Source: Panorpa germanica
Lineage: Eukaryota > Arthropoda > Insecta > Mecoptera > Panorpidae
Reading direction: 5' to 3'
Length of the DNA stretch: 64,000 nucleotides
Assembly: GCA_963678705.1 (NCBI GenBank)
Contig: OY783217.1
Location: 496,001 to 560,000 of the forward strand
The translations under genes and the position numbers were made by a program. The notes below the pieces were generated by a model that saw nothing but the letters and a program-made list of their open reading frames with translations, ran no database searches and was not told where the DNA came from. Shown one piece after another: positions 44,218-57,048 of this stretch; positions within the stretch are counted from its first letter, which is position 1, and each line of letters opens with the position of its first letter.

Positions 44218-47199
44218 TAAAGTCACAGCGAACGTTATAAACTTAATCACTAAGAGGCATTTAGTCTAGTGGCGTGAGCCAGCTAGACAGCATAGAGTAG
44301 AATAAGAAGAAATATAAAAGGAAGCCTATTATGTTTATTCTCAATAAACAGAACAGGTGAATATCAACATTTACTAAGAAAATGTAAATATAATTTCATT
44401 ATTTTAACAGCAAATATAACTTTACATCAGTAGTACTGCACAAGTACCTACTACCACCACCAGCACCAACAGCAGCACCAGTACTTGACAGTCGCCGAGG
44501 AACGAAACGATATCATTTATTTTAGATTTGCTTCCAGGGTTAATTAAACTAATTGGATATTCTTTAATTAGGAAATGTACAATGATATACTCATGTTCGT
44601 TAAGCTATGTATACACTCGTATATAAATATATATTGCTACCAGTATAATAAATTGTATAATGTTGATATGATTTATATAGAAAGGTCAAGTTAGATTTTT
44701 GATTTAGTAACTAATTATTAATTACAAGTCAACGTATTCGGCCTATCTCGGAATTTTTCCGAAAATGTTGTCAGACGGCGCATCGCACCTAATATTAATA
44801 ATATTTGGCATAAGCGGATTTCTATAGTAATAATATTGAAAAAGACATTGTCAGAGTTAGTTTTGAAGCAAGCAGGTTTAAACTTGAATTATTTCCCTTT
44901 CTCAGTGTTTATGGTTCCACTGGTACTCTTGTCACAGCTGATAGCAGCCTGGAGTTCGCTTGGCAGTTCGGAACAAATCGTGTACCATCGCTAATTCCTT
45001 GAAAACAGTAAAATTGTTTTGTTATTATTATTTGAGCCAGTGACAAGAAGTGTTGCCTAATCAGATTTACGAAGGAGTTTTTATTTACTTATTGAATAAA
45101 TAATTGAGCGATTCGTAGAAAATATAATTTCTACATTTAAAAAGTAAGAAAATAATAATAAGAAATTAATATTTAACTACTTTCTGTTACTATAATATTA
45201 TATTTACGATTGTTTTGGTATTTAAGTATACAAAATCAATTTATATATTATTATTCAGTATCACAAATCAATTACTCTCCATATAACATTATTATATGTA
45301 TACTACTAATAAATAAATACAAAAAACAATAAAAATAACATTTAATGTGATATTAAATGCATATCACAATACTTATATTTAACGACATTATTAAATTTAC
45401 TTGCGGTAACAGAAAAACATAAAACATAAAAAGAAATAGAACATAACAATAAATAAATATCAAACATTGATTCGTATTGATTAGAACGTATTGTTGTGGA
45501 TTAAGTAGAGTCGACTATTGGCGACATCCGACGTTAGGGATGTCGCTAACACTGACACTGACACTGGACGGTGCGGATCGCCCTTAATAACGAATTGTTT
45601 TCGTTTTCTGTTACAGAATGAGTTGGAATCTTGTACACCACAAACAATGCGATACATCTGTCTTTGATCAATGTTCATTTTGTTTTCTTCAAACGATTTT
45701 AAACGAAAATGAACGAAATTACAAAAGACCCACGCTTTTAATTATTTCATAGAATGTTTAATTAATGTAAAATCCTTTTGATAGGCACAGGACGTAGCAT
45801 ATATTTTATTAGTTTTTAGTATCGTTTTTGTATAATAACAAGCAAACACCAAAGAAGTCTGCAGAAGGCTGCTAGTCGTCCCGTGTCCCGAGTCCCGTGT
45901 CCCGTCCTCTAGGCTCGACGAACGCTAAACTTAACCTTAATTAAATTTAAATACTGACATAATTAAACACAAATTACAACTCGTTCTGATAATAAAACAT
46001 CGTTAAAATCTTTTGTAAATCTGAGATTTTATCTCGCACACATTATTTATAACTTCGCGTACTCGAACACGCATATCATTAAAAAGAATGTCGCCAATTT
46101 CAAGAAGGAGGAAACGAGACAAACATATATGACGACTGAATGAAGAACAAGGATGGAAATATGTGTACGTACATTAAGTTAGTTAGGGTATTTCTGCTAA
46201 TTATGTTACTTACGAATACGCTGGCCTCGCACTGGTACGATACACACTTACAGAGTACACAGACACACACAAAATGTCTGGTTGTGGGGTATGCTGCTAA
46301 ATGATCTCATTAATACATTCCTTGGAAATATTCATGTGCAAGTAACTGTTTGGCGACGGAGTCGGGGTTCGGGGTGAAGTAGGGGCGGGAAGAGAGTTCA
46401 GGGATTTTGTACAGTACTCTCAAAGCATGTTCAGTTTTTAAACCATATTTCAGTTAATCTGTTCAAGGGGTGAAGATGCTAGGCACCCCCGGATTTGAGG
46501 TAATTTCGATTCGCCAGACTATACGAGTATTCCATCAGAGCGGTAACAGCCTCTATCTAAATTTCTATCAAACTACAGATCAAATGCATGTTTATAGAAA
46601 CAGAGCAGAGCAAAACATATATTTTTTTATGGTTTTATATAAAATCTTTTATATAAAATTTATATTAAAATGTAATTAACAAAAAGTTTTTTATTTTTAA
46701 ATAAATATTTACACATTAATTAAAACTCGATGTAACCGAAATAAATAAGGCTAATTAAAATAATAATAATTGGAGAGCGCTTTTTACAAATAAATAGAAA
46801 ACTTGTATTTTAAATTTATTTTTTATTTTTATTTACTGATACTGAGATATAAATGTGGCTATTCGTAGAAACAAAATGTTGCAAAATATAGTGAGGCTCA
46901 GATGATAATAATATTTAATTTAAAAATTAAAATGTATTTATTTTAAATACAACCAACTTTGAGGAATCAAAGTCTGATGGAACTTGTACTCCTTGCTGTG
47001 GAGAAATATAATTTCTATTACCTTTACTAAAATAAATTAAGGTAATAATAATTACTCTCACTTTATTGCTTATATCTTCAATAATATTGCAACTATAAAA
47101 CATATCAAATTCAAGATCTTAATAGTAAACTTCATCTTTAACTTTAAGATATCATTCACAACCCAAATTAAAGTGTGTTGTCCGGTATGAGAAAGCAAT
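44218..47199. other. Gene-free region
   Basis: AT-rich. A minus-strand frame at 45481-45678 (MNIDQRQMYRIVCGVQDSN...) is of better-than-average composition, but I see no splice sites or homology. Otherwise nothing. Confidence 0.35.
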
Positions 47200-47616
47200 G
47201 GGCTTGTGTCCTCATTTTTTAGAGGTCAATTTTTCAATTGTTGATTGAAATTGATGTTAATAAATGTATATTGCCGTTTTTATTTTAATAAATATCTAAA
47301 TGTTGACGGAGATATAGCAATTAAAAATTCGAATTGTGGTTTTAGCGCTAGAAATGGTCGGCCATATTTATGACGTAACATGTATTTACTCTTAAGGGTA
47401 GGTCAGTTATTTTTTCTATGGATAAGAGTTCTGTATTGAATATGCTATCTGTTTTACGCTCTGTTGTATAAAAGAGATAGCAACTTAGCGGACGTGATGT
47501 CACATGCTGTCACAAGAAGAAGTGATTAAAAAATAATTAAACATTTGCGGTTCTAGTAACCAACTTTATCAATATATTGTACAGTTTTATAGAAATTAAG
47601 ACATAGACACAAGCCC
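47200..47616 (+). mobile_element. Miniature TIR transposon, family A, copy 3
   Basis: Complete ends: GGGCTTGTGTCCTCATT on the left, and the right end reverse complemented reads GGGCTTGTGTCTATGTC. The left half matches 25463-25660 and the right half matches the start of copy 1 at 26-130. Its middle differs, so the family has several deletion forms. Confidence 0.8.
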
Positions 47617-49499
47617 CTCTCAACGAGGGGAGCCCAACTTAATCTTAATCTATTAAATTTACGCTGAATTGAATGGGGTCTAAGATAAATTTACACTCCC
47701 AATAATATACCCATATTTTTATATCGAAAATGTGCACTCTACATGAGTGAGTGTATTAATTACGTATGGGCCCCACTATTAAAGGCGGTTGTTTGATATT
47801 ACTCGTATAATGTCTATAGTTTATTCTACAGATAAAGTATAGAATAGCATTTACAAGTTTTTAATTACATTGTACACATAAATACTTTCAGGCACAAAGC
47901 TCTAGCACAGGTAAACGTTTAACGAAGTTACTAATTAGTTAGAAAGAAATAAACTGTGTACTGTACATTCTAGTGAGAGGTGGGTGGTGCAAAGGTAAGG
48001 ATGAGGTGAGAGGGGATGGGGATGAGGGAGAAGGAGATGATATATAACACAGCACATAAGAGAATGGGAGAAGGGGTTATGTACATATAGTTAAATTATA
48101 TATACTGTTTATGTTTCAAATATAGAAGTATGGAGTTTAAAGCTATGCGAAAAAGCTTAATACCTTGTTAAAATGATGATGAAGAAGTGGAAGGAGAAGA
48201 GAAAGGGAACGAGGAGGAGGAGGAGGTTGAAGGGAAACTTAAAATTGTATAAATTACTAAAGTTGTAAGACAGTAAAATCATTATACATTGTGTGAAACA
48301 TGCATTGAAAATATTTAGCGGTAATTAAAAACACGTTGCATTTCTAATTGTTTAGTGAGTTGAAATGTATTGATATAATGGTGTTTACTGTATAAAGTGC
48401 CGCCCCTGTGCAAGGGACGCCCCTGCGTACAGTTAGATCCTCATGAACAAAGTTAAATGAATTAATTTCAAGGAATGGTACGCCAGTAAACCCAGTTACG
48501 TGAATTTTAGGTGTATATTACATAAAAGAAGTTACCTATTACTTGTCACAGAATGATGCAAGTCTTTGAAATGATTTTTCTTTAAAATAATAATTTTTTG
48601 CGTTGCATTTTCTATCTTTAGAACTGTTTAAAGATCAAAGTAATATAAGTAACAGTGAAAATGCGATTACTACGCCGTGCTGTGACATCATTTTGATAAT
48701 GTACATAATTCTAACCAATAAATTTCATAATATATGGTTTCAGATTATCTTTTTGATGCATAAATATTTAATTTTAAATAGTACACTTAATATATATTAG
48801 ACTTTTTAAAATTAAAAAGCAATGCATATAACTTTTAATAAAGTTAGAATACTGGTAATGTACAAGCTCGTAATGAAGTGCCCTCTTTCATCAATCCCCA
48901 ATCAATTCTAATTTATTAGTTTTCTTGATTCAGTTTTAACATTATCTTAATTACATCCTGCGTGCATACATACGTTAAATACATTGTAACGTTTATAGCA
49001 AACATAATTCAAACGCAAAATTACAAAAAACTATATATCCATTAATATATTTTTTATGATATATTAATTAAGCTGAAATGAATAAATGTACGCTAATCAG
49101 AAGCTTAAAAAGTACACTCCACTACAAAGTAGGTTGATTAATGTTTAAATACAAATAAATTGAACATTTTAAAATAGATGATTAAATTCATTTTTTGTGA
49201 ACGCATGTATAATGTTAAGGTAAATACAATGTTGTAAAAATTGAATTAAAAAACATTAAACTTTATAATATTAATCTAAATCGTGAATATTATATCTAGT
49301 TAATGTAAATACATTATAATAAAAAAAGAGCGAGAAAAAAATCAAATAAAACAAAAGTATTTAGGCACGTTTACATGAGGAGTTTTAAAATTATATAAAG
49401 GTTCACTGAGATATGCGCACAAGAGCCTGGAGCTGTCATCAATGCAGATCTTGATGGTAGTAGCAAATTCTCCTAAATGTAATTAGGAATACATTGTTC
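47617..49499. other. Gene-free stretch
   Basis: Purine-rich run at 47975-48035. An acceptor-like TTTTCTATCTTTAG (ending 48621) precedes an open frame (LFKDQSNISNSENAITTPCC), but no donor is convincing. Confidence 0.35.
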
Positions 49500-49690
49500 T
49501 GTCGACACAGTGGGAAATAGAATTGATGTTTGTCTTCGAGATCGATCGCCAGACCAGTTCTATATACTCTGGGTCTAGTGGTATAGCACACGAATCCGTA
49601 AGGCCAAGATACCAATAGAAACTATCAAGTTTTAAAAGTATGCCGACGTTAAGTATATTACCAACCAATCGTGGTTAGTGAACTTAATAA
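49500..49690 (+). mobile_element. tRNA-derived SINE-like repeat, copy 6
   Basis: Degenerate copy: B-box-like GAGATCGATCGCCAGACC, then GTAAGGCCAAGATACCAATAG and AGTATGCCGACGTTAAG-like 3' sequence. Assignment is weaker than for copies 1-4. Confidence 0.45.
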
Positions 49691-51813
49691 TTAGAAGTCA
49701 TTTAAAAAGTAAAATAGAAAATGTTTATATATCGCATCGCAATTGTCGCAGTTTTTAGACAATGTTTTATATATTTGCAATAAGTTTTCCTACTTTTCCC
49801 ACTGCTATAATCTTAAGATTAAGAATAAACTCATCATTGCATAGAAATTATAATTTTTAAGAGGTTGAAGTGAAATACAACATACAAAGTTTGTTTCCAG
49901 ATGAACTTCAAACTATAATACTACTGTGAGGATGAAACAGCATAGTCATATGATATATTTTAATACGTTACCAGAATTTATTTAACCCGCAATGTATAAA
50001 CGTAGCTTACGATCCATAAAATAAGTGACTGTATTATATGTGTGAGAGTGCTGTATAACTAAAAAGCATTCCTTTGCTAATGAAAAGCCATTAGCTAAGC
50101 GTTTTACCATCCAATAGCACTGCCCTAAGTGTATAAGTAAATGTATAGCTCATCCGTGCTCAGCTCAGTCACATTTCACGGATAAAATGACCCCACCCCC
50201 ACCAAACCACCTATAATACACTACACCTACACCCACACCGACACATATTGATAAATGTATTGAAAGTGAAATTGAAATATCAAATATCAGCCTTGTTAGG
50301 CGGCTGACATATTCATATACTGTTAAATGTAGCAGCAAATTATACATGAGGGCAGATAATTACAGATTTCACTTTTGTTTTAATTGTCAATGCTTTTTAG
50401 GATTATCAGTGAGTAAGGTTTTGTTTTAGTTCAACATAACTGTAGCTTAACTAAGCTAAATACGTGGGTTACATTTTTTAGTTAACTGCAGTTGGTTTAT
50501 TGACAAAACTAAAAATGAAAAAACGTATGTGCCATAACACAACTTTGACTTTGAATTAATAAATTGACCCCTTGTTTTGTCCCATGCTGTACTACAGTTT
50601 GTTCATTATACCCACTTCATTTTAGATATATTTTTGTTTATAACTTTTTTATTATAAAAATTCAAACAAAAAGTTATGAACAAAAGTTATAGATAATATG
50701 ATTATCTATAAAAAATCTTTTTACAAAATTTTTGTGAGAGTTATAATTTCCAAGATAAAGGAAATAAACTGATTACACCTTTATTTTCAAAACTTAAAAT
50801 AAGTCTATTTGATCATTTTACATATTGAAAGGCCTACCCAAAATGCACTGCTCGAATACCGGATATAGTAGAGGTTTTTATTACTTTATATACATTGCTT
50901 GTGAGAAATGCATCCCATTCTAACTTCATTTCTCGTTATTTCTAGTGTTTATTAAACTATAAATAAATTGAAGTAAAAAGTAAATTTATAGTTGATTTAT
51001 AAATAGAAAAACCACTTATGCAAATATCAAAACAGAGTGAAAAAGTAAGTGTTTAGGTTTAAATCTTGTAAGACAAATTAGCGTTTAAATAAAAAGAAAT
51101 AAATAAATAATGGAAATATATATAAACATCTTATATCCATTTGCAATAACACAAACAAGCAAGCAAGCAAACAAGCTGTTAAACATGAAGAAGGGAGAAG
51201 TGGAGGAACGGGGATCTGAGTGGTCGTGAGATGAATCTACTACTAAATTCATAAAGTGCTTCAACGAGTATGAATCTGAGTGCTGAGTATGCTACGATGC
51301 GTCCAGACCAGTGCAACACTCACCGCAATAAAATGATCGTTAGTTACTGTTCTTGTTGGACCTAGTACAAATATTGCCACTTTAAAAAATCAATTAAGAA
51401 CTATTTTTTACAAAGCAAGAAATGTCATAAATCATTTTAATATCTCTACTAATATAAACGAACATATTTAACTTTAAAAAAAGGGTAGGAATCTATGGAT
51501 GTTTTCATAAAAAGTGCAGGCAGTCTATTTCAGTGCATCGTATCACACAGATGCACATGTACATGCATTTACTACGTGTATACGTTCACATATACTTGTA
51601 CATGGAAGAGGAATCTTTACATAGAAACCACTAATGAGCGGTAATACAATACCATCTGTACCCTAATTAAATATAATTAACAACTGATAGTTTATATATA
51701 GGTAAAATGTCTGGGAACTGCATGGAACTTGAGCACGACCGCAGCGCTGCAGAGTGAAGGTCTAAACTCACTGCACCACTACACCACTACACCGTGTTAC
51801 GTCATCGTTGCAC
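49691..51813. other. Gene-free stretch
   Basis: A C/A-rich simple sequence at 50188-50240 (CCCCACCCCCACC, then CACCTACACCCACACCGACA). Nothing coding recognised. Confidence 0.4.
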
Positions 51814-51989
51814 TGTGTTTTCTATTCAAAAAAATGTTGCCCTTGTTTTGCACCCTTTTGATCTATTGATACTTTTATCAATAAAGCACGATAGCATTTA
51901 CAAGACAACAGAAGAATACAAAAATAAGTACTAATTTAAGGTAAAAAAGTGTAAAACTAGTGCAACTCCTTTATTGAATAGAAAACACT
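51814..51989. mobile_element. MITE with long terminal inverted repeats
   Basis: Arms of about 45 bp: left TGTGTTTTCTATTCAAAAAA and reverse-complemented right AGTGTTTTCTATTCAATAAA, both continuing with GTTGC then GTTTT.CAC. Interior resembles 11285-11350. Confidence 0.75.
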
Positions 51990-52569
51990 ATAATTATTAA
52001 ATTTTCATTTTTCACACTGAAGTTGTTATGTGTACCAGAATCTAATTCCCGATATTAAGTAAAAATATTAAGGATAAGTGTTGTTTTTTGATTTTCCCAG
52101 ACTCAATACGTATATGTAGGCGAATTGAACAGTGAATCATATCATTGTAGAGATATATGAGCCTAAGGGGCACAAGATCCAAGAAGAAATTATACGGTTT
52201 GTGAAATTGCACTAGGGCTTTTGCATGTCCCTCGACAGGTCCAAACGCATCTCTGAGCTCGGTATTCAAACTGGATATAGTGCAGTGTGTCCAGACCTTA
52301 AGGGTACCTACATACAAGGATATAGCGCTGCCATTTTTATGCAAGTTAATTGAGTTATTAGAAATATATAGCATATGCAAATATCAGACAGTGTAACGTA
52401 TGGTATATAGTGATGACATTAATAGCTATATTTATGAAAGCAAACGTCTTGATTCTTAATTAACAACGAAAATAACAAAAATGTGTAACATACAGTATGA
52501 AGCAATGGATTCTACGCTAGATGAAGGTTTCGTAACTCTGCTAAAGGCCCTAAACACTCTAAAAGCCCA
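51990..52569. other. Gene-free stretch
   Basis: A 112-codon minus-strand frame (52042-52380) is present but contains a stretch (GTCTGGACACACTGCACTAT) similar to 36198-36220, so it is probably repeat-derived. Confidence 0.35.
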
Positions 52570-52920
52570 AGACTCTATAGAATTTTTAACAATAGCATAA
52601 TGGGGGATCTTGTTATGTCGTATTATGAGGTATTTGTAAGTCTATATGTATTTAAATACTTTTGAATAGTATTTGTGCACATCTCTGCTCATGATGTCAA
52701 AATCAAAAGCATGCAACGTAATTGCCCTTGACCAAAAAACATAGTCGCTCAAAACGTTCTCAAAACCAATCTCAAATCAGTTTAGTTTCATTCGCGGCGT
52801 GTTTGTTTTCTCACTCGTATACACGTACGTTCTCTCACTAACAACACAGTTGCATTCTGTTTCGGTTCGGGCAAATTCGGGTCTCGCGTTTGCAAATAGT
52901 CGACCCATGTGCGGATTTAT
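52570..52920. repeat. Dispersed repeat B, copy 2
   Basis: Direct copy of 6735-7040 with several small insertions, for example GCGTTTGCAAATA before GTCGACCCATGTG. Confidence 0.75.
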
Positions 52921-55396
52921 CAGCGGAAGAATTAATTTCATTATGGTTTTCTACAGGTACATCGTCACGACACGACAATACCGATTCTTGATGGCACTCA
53001 CAACCGATCAAGCATGTTGGTGGAGTAGTATCCAGGCCAACATATTCCAGTGTGTATTGGGCCCTTAGCACGTAACATTAGCGGGTCATAGGAAGTGTTC
53101 AGCCGCTGCCGTCGCCGCTCTCAGCGTTGGTGCAGCTCTTGTTAATGAATGCGATATGCGACAGTGACAGAATGCAGGGGAGGGGAGGGAACGGGATGGG
53201 GTAATTAAGAACATACATGAAATGTGTGTTTACCCCTCATCAAGTGTATTAACTTTAAAATATATTCTGAATGCAAGAGCTATGGCTTTTTCTTGTTATT
53301 AATTATGATGTTTATTTTAATAATGTTATTTATTAATAAATATAAAATGTATAACAACATACTACCGAATATTAAAAAAATGTTATAGTAGGTGTCAGTG
53401 CTGCCTCCAACTTTTTCTTTTGATTATGACAATTTTATTGGTTTAAGCATCTTTTACACAAGAGAATCTGAATCAAAATACCAAATCTTTATTTATTATA
53501 ATAATGAAACGAATTATTTTAAAAGCTAATTATCATTTATAAAATATCTTAATTTTCAAATTCTAAAAACCTTATTATTCCGCTTCGTAATTACGATTAA
53601 CGCCGTAAATCGGAACCCACGCGACGTTGACTTGAGCGCTACGTCTCTACGCTGTACATACTCACGTAGCGCTCAAGCTACGACTACGGCGACTGCTACG
53701 TTGAACACAGTCTTCCTAATTAGCTCGTTAAACTTCTAATTGATACTACATACACATTACATTCATTTGCGTCTTTTTTCTTAGCTCTTGACGAATCAAA
53801 TCATTAAAATGCAAAAAGAAACATTACCGGGAACACTTTAATATTACTCGTGCACTTGTTCCTTCTGCAATTAAAATCTAGTATTAATTTCATTTTCACT
53901 TGGTTGATTTTCTACAGAAAATCTGCAGATGGAAAACTCAAGAGATGCTGGGGAAAAACATAGAGCTACAAGTATAATATTGTGCAAATTTTAAAAATGT
54001 TTTCAATTATTCTGAATTCTGAAAAAAATTCTGCAGAATATAATACAGTCCGTTCATGTTTTCATGGTGGAGTAAAAATTTTTGTAGGCGCCAATTCTTT
54101 TTAAATCTTAATCGGAACTTAGTTATAAAATTATTCTTTTAAATTTATTTCGTCGAGCGCCAGTTAAATTAAGATACAACATATATTCAAGGCATTCTTA
54201 GAAAAATAATATGTATAAGTTTTTCTTTAATTAAGAACTCATGATTTATAATTGATACAAACCAACTTTTAATTAGATTGAACTAATTAGAAATGAATTA
54301 AATGTATATTTCATGTAATTATAAATGCAATTATGTACATTAACAAACAGTAACTTTATGAAAAGTATCTGTAAATGAATGTAATTGTTTCTGACATCTA
54401 CCATTTAAACATTTTCTATTCTAATCATATTAATAAAAGTTTTGATAATGCCTTCGTAATTATAATTACAATTAGAAATATACCACATACAGAACCCATT
54501 ACGAGACAAAAATCTCTGGTAAAATATCTTGTTCGATAGATTTCGTGATTGAAGTTCAGTAATTGGTCGCTGTTATTTAAATGGAATGAACATTTTTGCA
54601 AAATGGAATGAACAATTTATACAAGACTCCACTGCATACGTTTTCCTTTCTACTCTCCTACATTTCTTTCGTTAAATACAATGCGTTAACTGTTTTCCGT
54701 GCTGAACAGTGGACGCATACTATTATCTAGTTGCCTTCGCTGACATGACCTACTGCCACACTGTCTGTCACGGGCGACTGTTTGCGGAACTTTGTATTCA
54801 TAATTTCACAACATTCTATAGTCAGTCCTATAATTAGTTCATTAATGGTTCATCTCTGACGGTCTCATAAATATAATAACTTTCATGTCCGATTATAAAC
54901 TTTTACCAAAATAATAATGACCTCTTTTCAACCCCATGTCTACAAAAATGTTTTGTACTCTGTGATGGCCTTCAATGAGGCTTACGGCTCTTCCTCCCCC
55001 TGTCTCTCTCTCTCCACTGGTTAATGCATACAACAAAAGTACTAGTACAAGTAAGTACACAAACAGAAAACTCCTATAATTAACTCCAACTCATTTAGCA
55101 AACTTTTCTGTTTTAAAATAGTAATTAGTCTGAAAATAATAATTAGGCCGAAGCTTCACTAATTAACTGAATATATACATCTTTTATAAGATAAAGAAAT
55201 CTATGAAATTGTAAGTTTTTTTATGTAATTTATTTAATATCAGATATTAATTAAGTAAATCTGATTTCTAGAAAAATCGAGAAGTCGAAAAAATACTTTA
55301 TTTAAAAAAAACTTACAATTATTAAATTGTAAATGTTTTTCCCATAAGAAACTTAATTCCCTGGATCGAGATGACGTGTTTAACTTAATGTGTATG
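52921..55396. other. Gene-free region
   Basis: Contains the palindrome at 53631-53677, listed separately. No exon recognised. Confidence 0.4.
53631..53677. repeat. Perfect 14-bp inverted repeat, GC-rich
   Basis: CTTGAGCGCTACGT at 53631-53644 and ACGTAGCGCTCAAG at 53664-53677, with a 19-bp loop. Embedded in a CpG-rich patch of about 110 bp. Confidence 0.9.
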
Positions 55397-55746
55397 CAGA
55401 GGCCTTAGGGGCCCGGGACTCGCATTCTCGCACAACAACCCAACTAGAATAATTCATTACTGTATACGTATTTGAATCTCGCTCTTTAAGAATTCCACTA
55501 GAATCCCTGCGTATATCTTTTAAGACATTCCTTAGTTTATCATCATTAATATTTATTATCTTTGTGCTTGTTAACTTTTATAAATCTTCCAATATAAAAT
55601 TTTATTTCTCGCCAATTATCATCAAAAATACTTACTTACAATTTACATAAATTATACAAAGAACAAATGCCTCACAAAGATCTGCCACCCCGGGGCCCCG
55701 CAAAGATCTGCTGCCCGGGGCCTCGCAATGGCTAAAGCCGCCTCTG
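55397..55746 (-). mobile_element. hAT-type MITE, family C, copy 3
   Basis: Inverted copy of 39229-39586. Its right end, reverse complemented, reads CAGAGGCGGCTTTAGCC. A short block around CAGATCTTTG is duplicated near that end. No target duplication recognised. Confidence 0.8.
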
Positions 55747-56363
55747 CGTAAAAAGAACGGTAAGCGATTTTTGACCTATTTTTTAGTCATCTTATTAATG
55801 TCAAGATACAACATATATTTCCAAATATAAAAATATATAGAAAACCGATTATGTAAAATTCCCACAAAATAAATTTCCACCACTCAGTAGCCAAAGCACG
55901 ATATGAGTACATTGTTAAGTAAGTAGTAGGTCTAGGTACACACTCGTTCGTATATTCCTTTAGTTGTATTCGTTATGTGGAGAGTGGAGAGTGGAGAGTA
56001 GTGATCAATCATTAAGCCAATTAACATTGAGTTAGACGCGCATTAGGTTCTTTGATCGCCGCAGTTCAGGCGAGAATTTAAATTAGACGGGAAGAGAATT
56101 CAATTACCTGCCCTACTCCCTACTCCCTACTCCAACCCTTCATCTGAAGGCCCCGCTTGGGTGTAATCAATATACCGTACCTCGTTGCCTCAAAGCTGAA
56201 AACCATTTCATATGTGTAAAAGCAATAGAAATGAAAATGGATATACTTATATACTATTCAATACATACCAGTACATGGTATAGAGGGAAAATAAGCTGGA
56301 TATGATTTCTATATTTTTACAAAGTATTTAAATATATTATTTATGTAAATATACGATATACGA
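55747..56363. other. Gene-free stretch
   Basis: Short tandem repeats only: GGAGAGT repeated near 55979-56000 and CCCTACT repeated near 56111-56132. Confidence 0.45.
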
Positions 56364-57048
56364 TAAAAAAGAAGCATATTTTCGATAATGTTTTTTGACG
56401 ACACAGTTAAGATATAATTATTTCTATAATTACTACATGATAAAATGACATTTGAAGAATACTTTGTGAAATTTTCATAAATAAATGTCAAGAAATGAGG
56501 AAACTGACAGCGAATCTCCGCAGACGTCACAAAAAAAAGTAAGATAGCGGTGCCACTCATAACTCATCACTGGATTTTCTGAAATCGAAAAACCAAAATG
56601 ATTTCAATAGTTGATAAGTTTCTGCAGGTAACACTGTCGAGTTTTTCTTCCTTTATTGATTTTTCAATTTTTTACAGCACTTAAAAGTCAAAATACCGAT
56701 TTTACCGAAAAAAATTAGAAACTTTGTTGTTTTAAAATACTTTAAAATTAAAGAATTTAAAAAGTTTCGACAGCGTTACCTCGGCATTTATGTAAAGAAA
56801 GAGTGTGCAAAATTTCAAAAGAATCGGTCCAGTAGATTTTGAGCTAGAGAGGGCACCAACTCTGAAAAAGCTGTGTGTGAGAAAACGCGTTTAAAAGTTT
56901 CTAAGTAACACGAAAGCAGACCAGAGAGGTGAAGACCTAAAAGTCTATATCTCCGACAGTTTTACTCCAATCGACTTCAAATTTTTACACAATAAACTTA
57001 ATATGTTGTACAATAATATAAATAAATTTAAAAAAAATTGAAACTTGT
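56364..57048 (-). repeat. Dispersed repeat D, copy 2 (inverted)
   Basis: Reverse complement of 35415-36057 over nearly its whole length, with the nested inverted repeat also kept (GGTAACACTGTCGAG and TCGACAGCGTTACC). It contains AAGAATCGGTCCAGTAGATT, a phrase similar to ones I recall from insect non-coding repeats. Confidence 0.85.

Noticed and set aside
52799..53071. Plus and minus frames at 52.8 kb
   Set aside because: Overlap dispersed repeat B; the corresponding frames at 6.9 kb are different, so there is no selection on the protein.
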